Source of the DNA: Myxococcales bacterium
Lineage (GTDB): Bacteria; Myxococcota; Myxococcia; Myxococcales; Anaeromyxobacteraceae
Direction: 5' to 3'
DNA length: 19,597 nucleotides
NCBI GenBank assembly: GCA_021784995.1
Contig: JAJYHA010000264.1
Span: 1-19,597, forward strand
Shown here in pieces: positions 1 through 7,462 of this stretch. Position numbers and translations under genes: made by a program. Each line of letters opens with the position of its first letter. Within the stretch, counting starts at the first letter, position 1. The notes beneath the pieces are model-generated. The model was not told the origin of the DNA, made no database searches, and saw nothing but the letters and a program-made list of their open reading frames with translations.

Positions 1-1
1 G

Positions 2-271
2 ATGGTCGGCGGGGTCGCCCTGGCCGACGAGGTGAAGATGGTCGGCGTCATCACCCACATCGAGATCGCCGGCAAGGACGCCAAGACCGCCGTCGCGACG
101 CTGAAGGACAACAAGAGCGAGAGCACCGTCGACATCACCATCAACGACGACCTGACCCTCGACAAGTTCAAGGACCACCGGATCCAGGAAGGCGACGAGA
201 TCCGGTGCAAGTACGAGGTGAAGGACGGGAAGAACGTCAGCAGCTACTTCCGGAAGACGGCCGGTTGCTGA
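2..271 (+). CDS. Small exported protein, 5' end cut by window edge
   Basis: The visible 89 residues start with the tail of what looks like a signal peptide: a short hydrophobic run ending in ALA just before DEVKMVG, a typical signal peptidase I site. The true start is therefore probably upstream of the window, and the ATG at base 2 is just an internal Met. The mature part is about 80 residues, Lys/Asp/Thr-rich, with alternating hydrophobic residues that suggest a small beta-sheet domain, and it ends in a lone C-terminal Cys. I do not recognise a named family. It lies 51 bases upstream of the octaheme cytochrome gene on the same strand, so the two may be co-transcribed and the protein may act in the periplasm with the cytochrome; that is inference from position only. 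Confidence 0.7.
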   Translation: MVGGVALADEVKMVGVITHIEIAGKDAKTAVATLKDNKSESTVDITINDDLTLDKFKDHRIQEGDEIRCKYEVKDGKNVSSYFRKTAGC

Positions 272-295
272 GGCCGTCGTCCGGCGCCGTACCTA

Positions 296-305
296 CCCCC
301 CCCCC
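296..305 (+). repeat. Poly-C tract (C10) upstream of the cytochrome start
   Basis: Ten consecutive C residues lie in the short gap between the small exported protein and the cytochrome gene. They end 17 bases before the ATG and just 5' of the Shine-Dalgarno-like AAGGAAAG. Such tracts are prone to slipped-strand length change and to sequencing error. Confidence 0.85.
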
Positions 306-322
306 GCGAAGGAAAGCAGAAC

Positions 323-1702
323 ATGAAAGGTTCGTCGACGATCGCCTCGACGCTGGTCGCCCTGCTCTGGGCCTCCGGCGCGTGGGCAGGAGAGCATCCA
401 GGTCGGGCCCAGATCGAGAAGGATGGCTACAAGGGTCCGGCCACCTGCGAGGAATGCCACCCCGGCAAGGCCAAGGAGTTCCTCGGCTCCGTCCACTGGA
501 AGCACGCATCCAAGGTGACGAACGTGGAAGGCCTCGACCCCAAGGTCGAGTACGGCATGAAGAACCGCATCTACACGATGTGCAACGGTAACGACATCGT
601 GAACAACCTGAAGGAGATCCCCCGGAACTCCGCGGGCAAGTCCAAGTTCACGGGCTGCAACACCTGCCACCCCGGCAACCACATCAGCGACGTCGGCAGC
701 GCCGGCCCCGCGGCGGAGGCGGCGGTGGACTGCCTCGTGTGCCACTCCACCGACTACGACTTCCGCCAGCGCAAGCCCTACCGCGACGAGCAGGGGCGGG
801 TGGTGATGGGTCAGGACCGGAGCACGAAGGCGGCCCTCTCCATCGGCAAGCCGACCGTGAAGAACTGCATGACCTGCCACGAGGCGGCGGGCGGCGGCGT
901 GCTCATCAAGCGCGGCTTCTCCTTCAACAAGGACACCGACGTCCACGCCGCGAAGGGCATGACCTGCGTGGACTGCCACCAGGCCAAGGAGCACCGCATC
1001 CCCACCGGCTTCGACCCGAACAACTGGGCCAACGACGGCGTTCGGCTCTCCTGCCTCGAGTGCCACGGCGACAAGCCGCACAAGAGCCCCGACTACAACC
1101 GCCACGTGGCGAAGGTGGCGTGCCAGACCTGCCACATCCCGCGCACCGGGGGTGCGGTGGCCAAGGACTTCACGATCTGGGAGCAGCAGGAGGACAAGTT
1201 CTACGAGCCGACCACGCTCAAGAAGGAGGCCAACGAGACGGTCCCGGTCTACGCCTGGTACAACCAGACCGTCCGCAACGAGCCGCACTTCATCGGCCCG
1301 AAGGGCAGCCGCAAGGACGGGAAGAGCAAGATCTACCCCTTCAAGATCTACATGGGGAAGGCGTTCTACGATCGTGCCAACGGCAAGCTGCTCTCCATGG
1401 ACTTCGCGCCGCCGATGGCGACCGGCGACGCTCGTGCGGGCGTCGAGTCGGCGGCCCGCACGCTCGGCATGAAGGACCCCGCGGCCGTCGCGAAGAACGC
1501 CGTGCCCGGCTGGCAGACCGTCTACTTCGGGAGCAACCACCTCGTGACGCGCGCCAGGGCGCTCAACTGCATCAACTGCCACGGCGCCAACGGCGTGCTC
1601 AACTTCCAGGCGCTCGGCTACTCGGAGGCCGAGACGAAGAAGCTCACCAACCCCGACCTCTACTTCAAGCAGCTCATCGAGAAGCAGAAGCAGGAGTGGT
1701 GA
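323..1702 (+). CDS. Octaheme c-type cytochrome, tetrathionate-reductase-like family
   Basis: A 459-residue periplasmic multiheme cytochrome. An N-terminal signal peptide (about residues 1-22, ending AWA) is followed by eight CXXCH heme-binding motifs starting at Cys42, 112, 137, 182, 215, 244, 267 and 416. The wide gap between hemes 7 and 8 holds a heme-free segment with the sequence YAWYNQTV and a later YPFKIYMG. The first-heme to HW to CNTCH to DCLVCHST spacing and the YAWYN segment resemble the octaheme tetrathionate reductase (OTR) family known from Shewanella. In OTR a lysine replaces the sixth ligand at the active heme; Lys151, just after the third motif, is a plausible counterpart (inference). 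Cys87 is an extra, non-heme cysteine. The family reduces tetrathionate, nitrite or hydroxylamine in vitro, and the in vivo substrate is uncertain. The ATG follows AAGGAAAG at good spacing. The general class (octaheme cytochrome) is certain; the OTR label is likely. Confidence 0.9.
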   Translation: MKGSSTIASTLVALLWASGAWAGEHPGRAQIEKDGYKGPATCEECHPGKAKEFLGSVHWKHASKVTNVEGLDPKVEYGMKNRIYTMCNGNDIVNNLKEIPRNSAGKSKFTGCNTCHPGNHISDVGSAGPAAEAAVDCLVCHSTDYDFRQRKPYRDEQGRVVMGQDRSTKAALSIGKPTVKNCMTCHEAAGGGVLIKRGFSFNKDTDVHAAKGMTCVDCHQAKEHRIPTGFDPNNWANDGVRLSCLECHGDKPHKSPDYNRHVAKVACQTCHIPRTGGAVAKDFTIWEQQEDKFYEPTTLKKEANETVPVYAWYNQTVRNEPHFIGPKGSRKDGKSKIYPFKIYMGKAFYDRANGKLLSMDFAPPMATGDARAGVESAARTLGMKDPAAVAKNAVPGWQTVYFGSNHLVTRARALNCINCHGANGVLNFQALGYSEAETKKLTNPDLYFKQLIEKQKQEW

Positions 1703-1708
1703 TCCCTG

Positions 1709-1740
1709 GCCCGGCGGCTGCCGGGCACCCGGCGCCGGGC
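1709..1740 (+). terminator. Possible terminator hairpin after the cytochrome gene
   Basis: An inverted repeat (GCCCGGCG at 1709-1716 pairing with CGCCGGGC at 1733-1740) begins 7 bases after the cytochrome stop codon. There is also a nested CCGGG/CCCGG stem. No T-tract follows, so this is only a candidate; in DNA this GC-rich, stems also arise by chance. Confidence 0.3.
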
Positions 1741-1783
1741 CGTGGACCGCTCTCGCGGCCGCGCCCGGCGCCTCTTCGTTTCA

Positions 1784-1808
1784 CCGCCCCGCTCGGCGAG
1801 CGGGGCGG
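1784..1808 (+). other. Perfect 11-bp hairpin upstream of the RibA-like gene
   Basis: CCGCCCCGCTC (1784-1794) pairs perfectly with GAGCGGGGCGG (1798-1808) around a 3-base loop. The hairpin ends 34 bases before the ATG at 1843 and 22 bases before its Shine-Dalgarno AGGAG. It could be a terminator without a U-tract or a 5'-leader structure. The rest of the 1703-1842 gap shows no further recognisable element. Confidence 0.6.
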
Positions 1809-1842
1809 GCCCTCGCAGAGCACCTCCTCCAGGAGCCTCGCC

Positions 1843-2586
1843 ATGGCTGACGACCCCCTGCGCCGCCTCGTCGCGAGCGACCGCGACCACGCGTGCGACG
1901 GCTTCGGCGCCGCCCGCGTGTGCGTGAAGCTCGTGGCCGTGGCCGAGCTGCCCACGCGCTTCGGCCACTTCCGGATCGTGGCCTTCCGGGACGCCCGCGA
2001 TGGGAAGGAGCACGTGGCCATGGTGCACGGCGAGGTGGCCGGTGCCGAGGAGGTCCCGGTCCGGATCCACTCCGAGTGCCTCACGGGCGACGTGATGGGA
2101 TCGCTGCGCTGCGACTGCCGCGACCAGCTGGTGGAGGGCCTGGCGGCCGTCCGTCGCCACGATCGCGGGCTGCTGCTCTACCTGCGGCAGGCGGGGAGCG
2201 ACACCGGGCTCGTCGACAGGCTCCGAGCCTACGATCTGCAGGATCGGGGGCTCGTCACCGCGGAGCCTGGCCCGGCCCTCCGCTTTCGCGACGACGAGCG
2301 CGACCACGCGCTGGCGGCGCACATGCTCCGGAGCCTGGAGGTGCGCTCGATCCGGCTCGTCACCAGCGACCCGGCGCAGGTGCGCCGGCTCACGCAGCAC
2401 GGGATCGCCGTGGTGGACCACATCGCCCACGTGCTCGCGCCCAACGAGTTCAACCGCCGCCGGGACGCGCCGGCGGTGCGTCCCGACCGCCACCGCGACG
2501 CCAGGGGCGGCGGACGCCTGCCCGAGCAGGGCGACCCGCCGGTGGTGGCGGCGTGGCCGTCGCCGGACGGTGACGAGCCGGCCTGA
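1843..2586 (+). CDS. GTP cyclohydrolase II (RibA) family protein with altered GTP site
   Basis: A 247-residue protein aligning along its length with RibA, which opens GTP to start riboflavin synthesis. The zinc site HSECLTGD...RCDC is intact (Cys79, Cys90, Cys92). So are the counterparts of E. coli Tyr105 (Tyr130 in RAYDLQD) and of Asp126/Arg128 (Asp151/Arg153 in DDERD). However, the usual EGRxIGL segment reads AGSDTGL at 117-123, so the Glu and Arg that contact the guanine are Ala and Ser. The TNNPKK segment reads TSDPAQ, losing a phosphate-contacting Lys. E. coli residue numbers are from memory. It may act on another purine or nucleotide, or be a regulator or relic. It stands alone: there are no other rib genes here, and the next gene is convergent. 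The ATG has AGGAG at 1831-1835. The C-terminal 40 residues are Arg/Pro/Gly-rich and probably disordered. Confidence 0.88.
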   Translation: MADDPLRRLVASDRDHACDGFGAARVCVKLVAVAELPTRFGHFRIVAFRDARDGKEHVAMVHGEVAGAEEVPVRIHSECLTGDVMGSLRCDCRDQLVEGLAAVRRHDRGLLLYLRQAGSDTGLVDRLRAYDLQDRGLVTAEPGPALRFRDDERDHALAAHMLRSLEVRSIRLVTSDPAQVRRLTQHGIAVVDHIAHVLAPNEFNRRRDAPAVRPDRHRDARGGGRLPEQGDPPVVAAWPSPDGDEPA

Positions 2587-2624
2587 TCCGGGCGGGCGCG
2601 CCGGGACGTGCCGCGGGTCCGCGT

Positions 2625-3905
2625 CTACGCGCTCGCGTCGGAGGTGGCCCGATCGAGCAGCTGGCTCAGGTGCTGGACCGTGACGGGCAGGCCCTTGCGG
2701 CGCGCGCCGTATCCGAGGTGCAGCATGCAGGACGGGCACTCCGTCGCGAGCACCTGGGCGCCGGTCCGCTCCACGTTCGCCATCTTGCGGTCGAGCACGC
2801 CCGTGGCCTCCCGGTGGTGCAGGAAGGTGTAGCTGCCGGCGCCCCCGCAGCACCAGTCGGCCTCGGGCAGCTCCCGGTAGCGCAGGCCCGGGACGGCCCG
2901 GAGCAGCGCGCGGGGCTGGGTCGTGACGCGTGCGAAGCGGTTCGAGAGGTGGCAGGGGTCGTGGTAGGTGACGGTCGCGTCGACCTCGCGGCGCAGCTCG
3001 GGCGGCCCGGCGGCCACCAGGAGCTCGCTGAAGCTCCGCGCGCGCGCGCTCAGCGCGGCGGCGCGCTCCGCGTAGGCGGGATCGCCCGAGAGGAGCCTCC
3101 CGTACTCCTTGAGCTGGGAGCTGCAGCTGCCGCACTCCGAGACGATCGCGTCCAGGGCCAGCGCCGGGGCGAGCCGGTCGACGTTGCGCCGGGCGATGTC
3201 GCGGGCCGCGTCGAGATCGCCGTACGAGGCCGCCGGCCGCCCGCAGCAGGTGTTGTCGAGGATCGTGATCGCCGCGCCGGCGCGGCCCAGGACCCGCAGC
3301 GTGGCCTCGGCCACCTCGGGGAACTGGAAGCTTAGGCCGCAGGAGACGAAGTAGCCGACGCGGTACCGCGCCCGGGTCGGGTCAGCCCCCACGGCCCGCT
3401 CGCCGCGGCGGAAGACGCGCCGCGGGGCCCGCGTCACGACGTCGTTGAGGCCCTCCACCCGCGGGGCGGCCAGCTTCACGAGTCCCGTGCGCTCCGCGAC
3501 GGCCGCCAGCCCGCTCCGCTTGGCCCAGACCGCCATCCGGCCCGCCCACTCCAGCCGCTTGCTGTCCGCCAGCACGCGCCGGAAGAGGACCCGCTGCAGC
3601 CGCGGCTGGCCGTGGCGCCGCAGGTAGGCGTGGCGCACGGCCGTCACGATCTCGTCCGTCCGGAGCCCGGGGAAGCAGTGCGCGGTGCAGCCGCGGCAGA
3701 GCAGGCAGTCGTCGAGCGCCTCGACCACCGCCGGCGTCAGGTCGAGCTTGCCGAGCATCAGCCCGCGCGCGACGGCGAGGCGGCCGCGCGAGAGCGAGTG
3801 CTCCTCCCCGGTCACGCGGAACACCGGGCAGCCGGCCTGGCAGAAGCCGCACCGGTTGCACTTCGCGATCTCGTCCTGCAGCGGCACCAGCTCGGGGATG
3901 GCCAT
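2625..3905 (-). CDS. glcF: Glycolate/D-lactate oxidase iron-sulfur subunit GlcF
   Basis: A 426-residue electron-transfer subunit. Two [4Fe-4S] ferredoxin-type motifs lie near the N-terminus: Cys16/19/22 with Cys26, and Cys67/70/73 with Cys77. Two CCG (cysteine-rich) domains follow, with CC pairs at 220-221 and 352-353 and flanking Cys189, 258, 261, 318, 390 and 393. This is the GlcF/HdrD-like architecture that passes electrons from the flavin subunits to the quinone pool at the membrane. It is the third gene of a glcD-glcE-glcF operon, starting 10 bases after glcE, with GAGGAGA ahead of the ATG. It ends 38 bases from the convergent RibA-like gene. E. coli GlcF is about 407 residues, so the length is normal. 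Substrate (glycolate versus D-lactate) cannot be decided from this subunit. Confidence 0.93.
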   Translation of the reverse strand: MAIPELVPLQDEIAKCNRCGFCQAGCPVFRVTGEEHSLSRGRLAVARGLMLGKLDLTPAVVEALDDCLLCRGCTAHCFPGLRTDEIVTAVRHAYLRRHGQPRLQRVLFRRVLADSKRLEWAGRMAVWAKRSGLAAVAERTGLVKLAAPRVEGLNDVVTRAPRRVFRRGERAVGADPTRARYRVGYFVSCGLSFQFPEVAEATLRVLGRAGAAITILDNTCCGRPAASYGDLDAARDIARRNVDRLAPALALDAIVSECGSCSSQLKEYGRLLSGDPAYAERAAALSARARSFSELLVAAGPPELRREVDATVTYHDPCHLSNRFARVTTQPRALLRAVPGLRYRELPEADWCCGGAGSYTFLHHREATGVLDRKMANVERTGAQVLATECPSCMLHLGYGARRKGLPVTVQHLSQLLDRATSDASA

Positions 3906-3915
3906 CGCGGTCTCC

Positions 3916-5271
3916 TCAGATCCCGCCGAGGAAGCGCCCCGGGCTCATCGTGCCACGAGGGTCGAACTCGGCCTTCACCCTGCGCATCACCTGGAAGGCG
4001 TCGCCCGGCGCGCCCCACGCGCCCAGGGAGCGCTTGACGGCCACCGGTGCCGCCTCCAGGACGAGGCTGCCCTCGACGCCCTCGGCCCGGGCGCGCAGCT
4101 CCTCCAGCCCGCCCTGCACGGCGTCGAGCGCGGACGGGCCGACCTCGAAGCCCGCCCGCACGATCCCGCTCCCCGCGTGCGCCGTGACGGCGCCGCGCCA
4201 GCCCCGGCGCCGCGCCATCTCCTCGGCCGCCGAGAAGAGCTCCAGGGTGCGCGCGATGGGGACGGCGATCTTCGCCACCAGGCGCGTCTCGGAGGTGGCG
4301 TCGGGCGCCACGGCGGCGTCGCGGAGGGCGGTCCACGCCGCCTCTCCCTGCGCCTCGTCGAGCGTCGCCAGCGCCACCGCGCCCGCCTCGCCGAGCCAGC
4401 GGCGCAGGTCGCGCACCTGCCGCTCGACGGTTTCACGGCTGCCCGCCGCTGAGACGGCCAGCCCGAACGCGGCGGGGGGGAGGCCGAGCCGGGGGGCGAG
4501 CGCGCGGAGGGCCTGGCCGTCGAGGGCCTCCAGCGCCTCGGGCAGGAGCTGCGACTCGAGCGTGCGCGTCACCACCGCGGCGACCTGCGCCACCTCGGCG
4601 AACGCGCCCGCCACCGTGGCCCGCACGGCGGGGGCGGGCAGCAGCTTGAAGGTGGCCTCCGTGACCACGCCCAGCGTCCCCAGGCTCCCGATGAAGAGCT
4701 TGTTCAGGTCGTAGCCCGAGACGTTCTTGATCACCTTGCCGCCGCAGCGGATGGGCTCTCCGGTCGGCAGCACCACCCGGAGCCCCAGCAACCAGTCGCG
4801 CAGCGGCCCGTGCAGGAGCCGACGCGGTCCGCTGCCGTTCGTCGCCACCACGCCCCCCACCGTCCGCCGGTCGCCCCGGGGTGGATCGAGGGGGAGGTAC
4901 GCGCGCCGCTCCGCCAGGGCGGCCCGGAGGTCGCCCAGGCGCACCCCCGCCTCGGCGGTCACGTTGAGGTTCGCGGCGTCGAGCTCGACGATGCGGTCGA
5001 GCCCGTCGAGGCGGAGCACCACGTCGAGCCTCCCGGGCGGGTCGCCCGTGCCCACCGACGTGCCGCCGCCCCGGCAGGCCAGGGTCGCCCCCGCCGCGGC
5101 GCACGCCGCCACGGCCGACCGGACGCCCTCCTGCGAGCCGGGGCGCACCACCAGCCGCGGCGCCACCCCGTCCACCGCGAACCGCGCGGCCTCTGGCCCG
5201 GCGTCCACCCGCCCGGGCCCGAGCGCCTCGGAGAGCCTGCGCTGCAGGGCCGCCAGGTCAGGCGGCTGCAT
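3916..5271 (-). CDS. glcE: Glycolate/D-lactate oxidase FAD-binding subunit GlcE
   Basis: A 451-residue FAD-binding PCMH-type protein. The pyrophosphate-binding segment (CRGGGTSVGTGDP near residues 67-79) and the second FAD segment (TVGGVVATNGSG near 137-148) are clear. The KNVSGYDLNKLFIGSLGTLG region near 182-201 is typical of GlcE and related VAO-family oxidases. In the glycolate oxidase complex it works with GlcD and GlcF to oxidise a 2-hydroxy acid and feed electrons onward. It is about 100 residues longer than E. coli GlcE (about 350 from memory); the extra length lies after residue 215, in the C-terminal half. The ATG overlaps the 3' end of glcD by 14 bases, indicating translational coupling. 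Confidence 0.9.
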   Translation of the reverse strand: MQPPDLAALQRRLSEALGPGRVDAGPEAARFAVDGVAPRLVVRPGSQEGVRSAVAACAAAGATLACRGGGTSVGTGDPPGRLDVVLRLDGLDRIVELDAANLNVTAEAGVRLGDLRAALAERRAYLPLDPPRGDRRTVGGVVATNGSGPRRLLHGPLRDWLLGLRVVLPTGEPIRCGGKVIKNVSGYDLNKLFIGSLGTLGVVTEATFKLLPAPAVRATVAGAFAEVAQVAAVVTRTLESQLLPEALEALDGQALRALAPRLGLPPAAFGLAVSAAGSRETVERQVRDLRRWLGEAGAVALATLDEAQGEAAWTALRDAAVAPDATSETRLVAKIAVPIARTLELFSAAEEMARRRGWRGAVTAHAGSGIVRAGFEVGPSALDAVQGGLEELRARAEGVEGSLVLEAAPVAVKRSLGAWGAPGDAFQVMRRVKAEFDPRGTMSPGRFLGGI

Positions 5272-6664
5272 GGGCCACCGGGTGCGCGGGGGGGAACACC
5301 TTGCCCGGGTTGGCGAGCTCCTCCGGGTCGAACGCGCGCTTCAGCTTGAGCTGCGCGCGGATCTCCTCCTCGGAGCAGACGAGGCGCATGGCGTCGATCT
5401 TCTCGATCCCCACCCCGTGCTCGCCGCTGATGGTGCCGCCCATCTCCACGCACGCGGCCAGGATCTCCATCCCCGCCTTCAGCACCCGCTCCTTCTGCTC
5501 CGCGTCGCGCCAGTCGAAGAGGATGAGCGGGTGCAGGTTGCCGTCGCCCGCGTGGAAGACGTTGGGGATCCGCAGGTCGTACCGGCGGCCCACCTCCGCC
5601 ACCTTGCGCAGCATCGCGGGCAGGGCCGTGCGGGGGACGGTGCCGTCGCAGACCAGGTAGCTGGGCGTGATGCGCGCCACCGCGCCGAAGGCGCCGCGCC
5701 GGCCGGCCCACAGGGTGGCCCGCTCCGCCTCGTCCCGAGCCACCCGGACCTCGCGTGCGCCGTGGGCGCGGCAGAGCGCGGCGATGGCGTCGGCCTGCTG
5801 CTCGAGGTCGTCGAGGAGCCCGTCCACCTCGATGATGAGGACGGTCGCGCAGTCGAGCGGGAAGCCGCACTTCATCGACTGCTCCACCGCCTGGATCACC
5901 AGCTGGTCCATCATCTCCAGCGTGGCCGGGACGAGCCCGCTCGACACGATGGCCGACACCGTCTCGCTGCCCGCCTCGACGGTGTCGTAGATGGCCAGGA
6001 GGGTCTTCACGCCCTCCGGCAGCCGCACGATGCGCGTCACGAGCTCGGTGCAGATCCCCAGCGTGCCCTCGCTGCCCACGAACGCGCCGGTGAGGTCGTA
6101 GCCGGGCGCGTCGGGCGCCTTGCCGCCCAGGTGCACGACGTCGCCGTCGGGGAGGACGACCGTCAGGCCGAGGACGTGGTTGGTCGTCACGCCGTACTTG
6201 AAGCAGTGGGGACCGCCCGAGTTCTCGCCCACGTTGCCGCCCAGGGTGGCCGCCTTCTGGCTGGCCGGGTCGGGGAGGTACTGGTAGCCCAGCGGGGCCA
6301 GGGCGTTGCCGAACTCGAGGTTGAACATGCCCGGCTGGACCCGGGCGCGGAGGCTGGCCCGGTCGACCTCGAGGATCCGGTTCATCCGGATCGTCTCGAT
6401 CACCACGCCACCGCGGATCGGGACGGTCCCGCCGGTCAGGTTGGTGCCGCCGCCGCGCACCACGAAGGGGACCTCCGCGCGGTGGCAGGCGCGCACCACG
6501 CCCGTCACCTCCTCGGTGGTGTGGACGAAGGCGACCGCGTCCGGTCGCCGCTCCTCCAGGTAGGCGTCGTACCCGTAGAGCTGCAGGTCGACGCCGCCGT
6601 CCAGCACGTTGGCGCTGCCCACGACCTGCCGGAGCTCCTCGACCAGCTGCCGCACGGCCGCCAT
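5258..6664 (-). CDS. glcD: Glycolate/D-lactate oxidase FAD subunit GlcD
   Basis: A 468-residue FAD-linked oxidase of the GlcD/D-lactate dehydrogenase family, thought to be the catalytic flavoprotein. Motifs in order: FAD pyrophosphate loop RGGGTNLTGGT (70-80), LGGNVGENSGGP (141-152), GSEGTLG (197-203), substrate/FAD segment HAGDGNLHP (371-379) and SGEHGVG (413-419). It is first in a minus-strand glcDEF operon and overlaps glcE by 14 bases. The start is firm: AAGGAGG sits 7 bases upstream of the ATG, itself preceded by a strong hairpin. The complex would let the host use glycolate or D-lactate as electron donor. The exact 2-hydroxy acid is uncertain, since the same family includes D-2-hydroxyglutarate and D-lactate enzymes. 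Confidence 0.94.
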   Translation of the reverse strand: MAAVRQLVEELRQVVGSANVLDGGVDLQLYGYDAYLEERRPDAVAFVHTTEEVTGVVRACHRAEVPFVVRGGGTNLTGGTVPIRGGVVIETIRMNRILEVDRASLRARVQPGMFNLEFGNALAPLGYQYLPDPASQKAATLGGNVGENSGGPHCFKYGVTTNHVLGLTVVLPDGDVVHLGGKAPDAPGYDLTGAFVGSEGTLGICTELVTRIVRLPEGVKTLLAIYDTVEAGSETVSAIVSSGLVPATLEMMDQLVIQAVEQSMKCGFPLDCATVLIIEVDGLLDDLEQQADAIAALCRAHGAREVRVARDEAERATLWAGRRGAFGAVARITPSYLVCDGTVPRTALPAMLRKVAEVGRRYDLRIPNVFHAGDGNLHPLILFDWRDAEQKERVLKAGMEILAACVEMGGTISGEHGVGIEKIDAMRLVCSEEEIRAQLKLKRAFDPEELANPGKVFPPAHPVAHAAA

Positions 6665-6671
6665 GTCGGTG

Positions 6672-6678
6672 CCTCCTT
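6672..6678 (-). promoter_or_regulatory. Strong Shine-Dalgarno of glcD
   Basis: On the minus strand this reads AAGGAGG, a full match to the anti-16S end, 7 bases ahead of the glcD ATG. It fixes the start codon and suggests efficient translation of the first operon gene. Confidence 0.85.
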
Positions 6679-6685
6679 CCCCCGG

Positions 6686-6715
6686 CCGCGCGGCCCGTAC
6701 GCACGGGCCGCGCGG
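6686..6715 (-). promoter_or_regulatory. Perfect 13-bp hairpin in the glcD leader
   Basis: CCGCGCGGCCCGT (6686-6698) pairs perfectly with 6703-6715 around a 4-base loop ACGC. In the glcDEF transcript it ends 7 bases before the Shine-Dalgarno. No U-tract follows in either direction. It may stabilise the mRNA, insulate the ribosome site, or be a protein-binding palindrome. The remainder of the 6665-6834 gap shows no other clear signal. Confidence 0.6.
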
Positions 6716-6834
6716 GGACCTCGTGGTGTCGAGCAGCAGCGTCGAGCATCGGCGCCTCGCAGGTCAAGCGGGCAGTGGCCCGAGGGACTGGCGCCGGCCG
6801 GGCGGAGGGGGCCGTGGGGGCCGCTGCGCGGCCG

Positions 6835-7128
6835 TCACGCCGGCCGTGGCAGGTCGACGGAGAGCGCGGGCGAGGTGGTGTCCGTCCACGCGAAGGCGCA
6901 GCCGCCCACCTCCGCGTGGTGGACGCCGCCGTGGTTCCGGCGCCCCGCGCAGCGCCACCCGTGGCGCTGGCTGCGAGAGGGGCACTCCTCCGGACCCGGA
7001 GGAAGCAGCCGCCGGCACTCCGGGCAGGTCACCTCGCTCGCGACGACGCTCAGGGCGTCGCCTTCGCGGTAGTGGCCGCACAGGTCGGCTTCGTGGTCGA
7101 GCGATCGATGAACGAGGAGCGTAGCCAT
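6835..7128 (-). CDS. Small Cys-rich, zinc-ribbon-like hypothetical protein
   Basis: A 97-residue protein with no signal peptide or membrane segment. Cysteines fall at 17, 35, 38, 49, 60 and 77; the CPEC at 35-38 together with Cys17 or Cys49 resembles half of a zinc ribbon. I do not recognise a named family. The ATG at 7128 is chosen over a longer frame (from 7332) because GGAGAGG lies just upstream and the extra N-terminal residues look like translated non-coding DNA (Arg/Cys-rich, no pattern). It is divergent from the ArsM-like gene and lies 170 bases upstream of glcD on the same strand, so it could be read into the glc operon. It is probably real, but no function can be given. Confidence 0.5.
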   Translation of the reverse strand: MATLLVHRSLDHEADLCGHYREGDALSVVASEVTCPECRRLLPPGPEECPSRSQRHGWRCAGRRNHGGVHHAEVGGCAFAWTDTTSPALSVDLPRPA

Positions 7129-7462
7129 GCCTCTCCGATGTGGTTTGCGCCAGACGCGCCGCCAGCGGCCCATGCAGGCGTCGCGCCTGAGCGCGCGGTG
7201 CATGTCGAAAGGGAGTCCCACCCCGCCGGCCTCGCATCCAAAAGGTCGTCTCGTCGCCTCTGCGACGAAACGTCGCGGTCCGCGCCACGCACCGTCGCAT
7301 GCGTTGCACCGGCAGTGACACGTCCGGCGCATGCCCTTTTCTGGTTCGAGCGTCCGCGTGCGCTCTCATGTCGCGGATTCGCCGAGAGTCGGTGGACGTA
7401 ATGTCATCCCCGCATTGGGCCACCGGAGATCGTCGTGGAGCGAGACGGTGGGGCGGTCGCGA

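Noticed and set aside
293..1582. 429-codon open frame on the minus strand
   Set aside because: Antisense shadow of the octaheme cytochrome gene; the translation is Val/Arg/His-rich with no motif, as expected for the complement of GC-rich coding DNA.
739..1842. Upstream extension of the RibA-like frame
   Set aside because: This part overlaps the cytochrome gene in another frame and is Arg/Pro/Gln-rich; ATG 1843 has AGGAG and begins where RibA homology begins.
4727..7072. 781-codon open frame on the plus strand
   Set aside because: Antisense to glcE and glcD; composition is Arg/His/Ala-rich and lacks any domain pattern.
7251..7268. Small hairpin TCGTCGC/GCGACGA
   Set aside because: Only 7 bp, not next to a gene end and without a T-tract; not strong enough to call a terminator.
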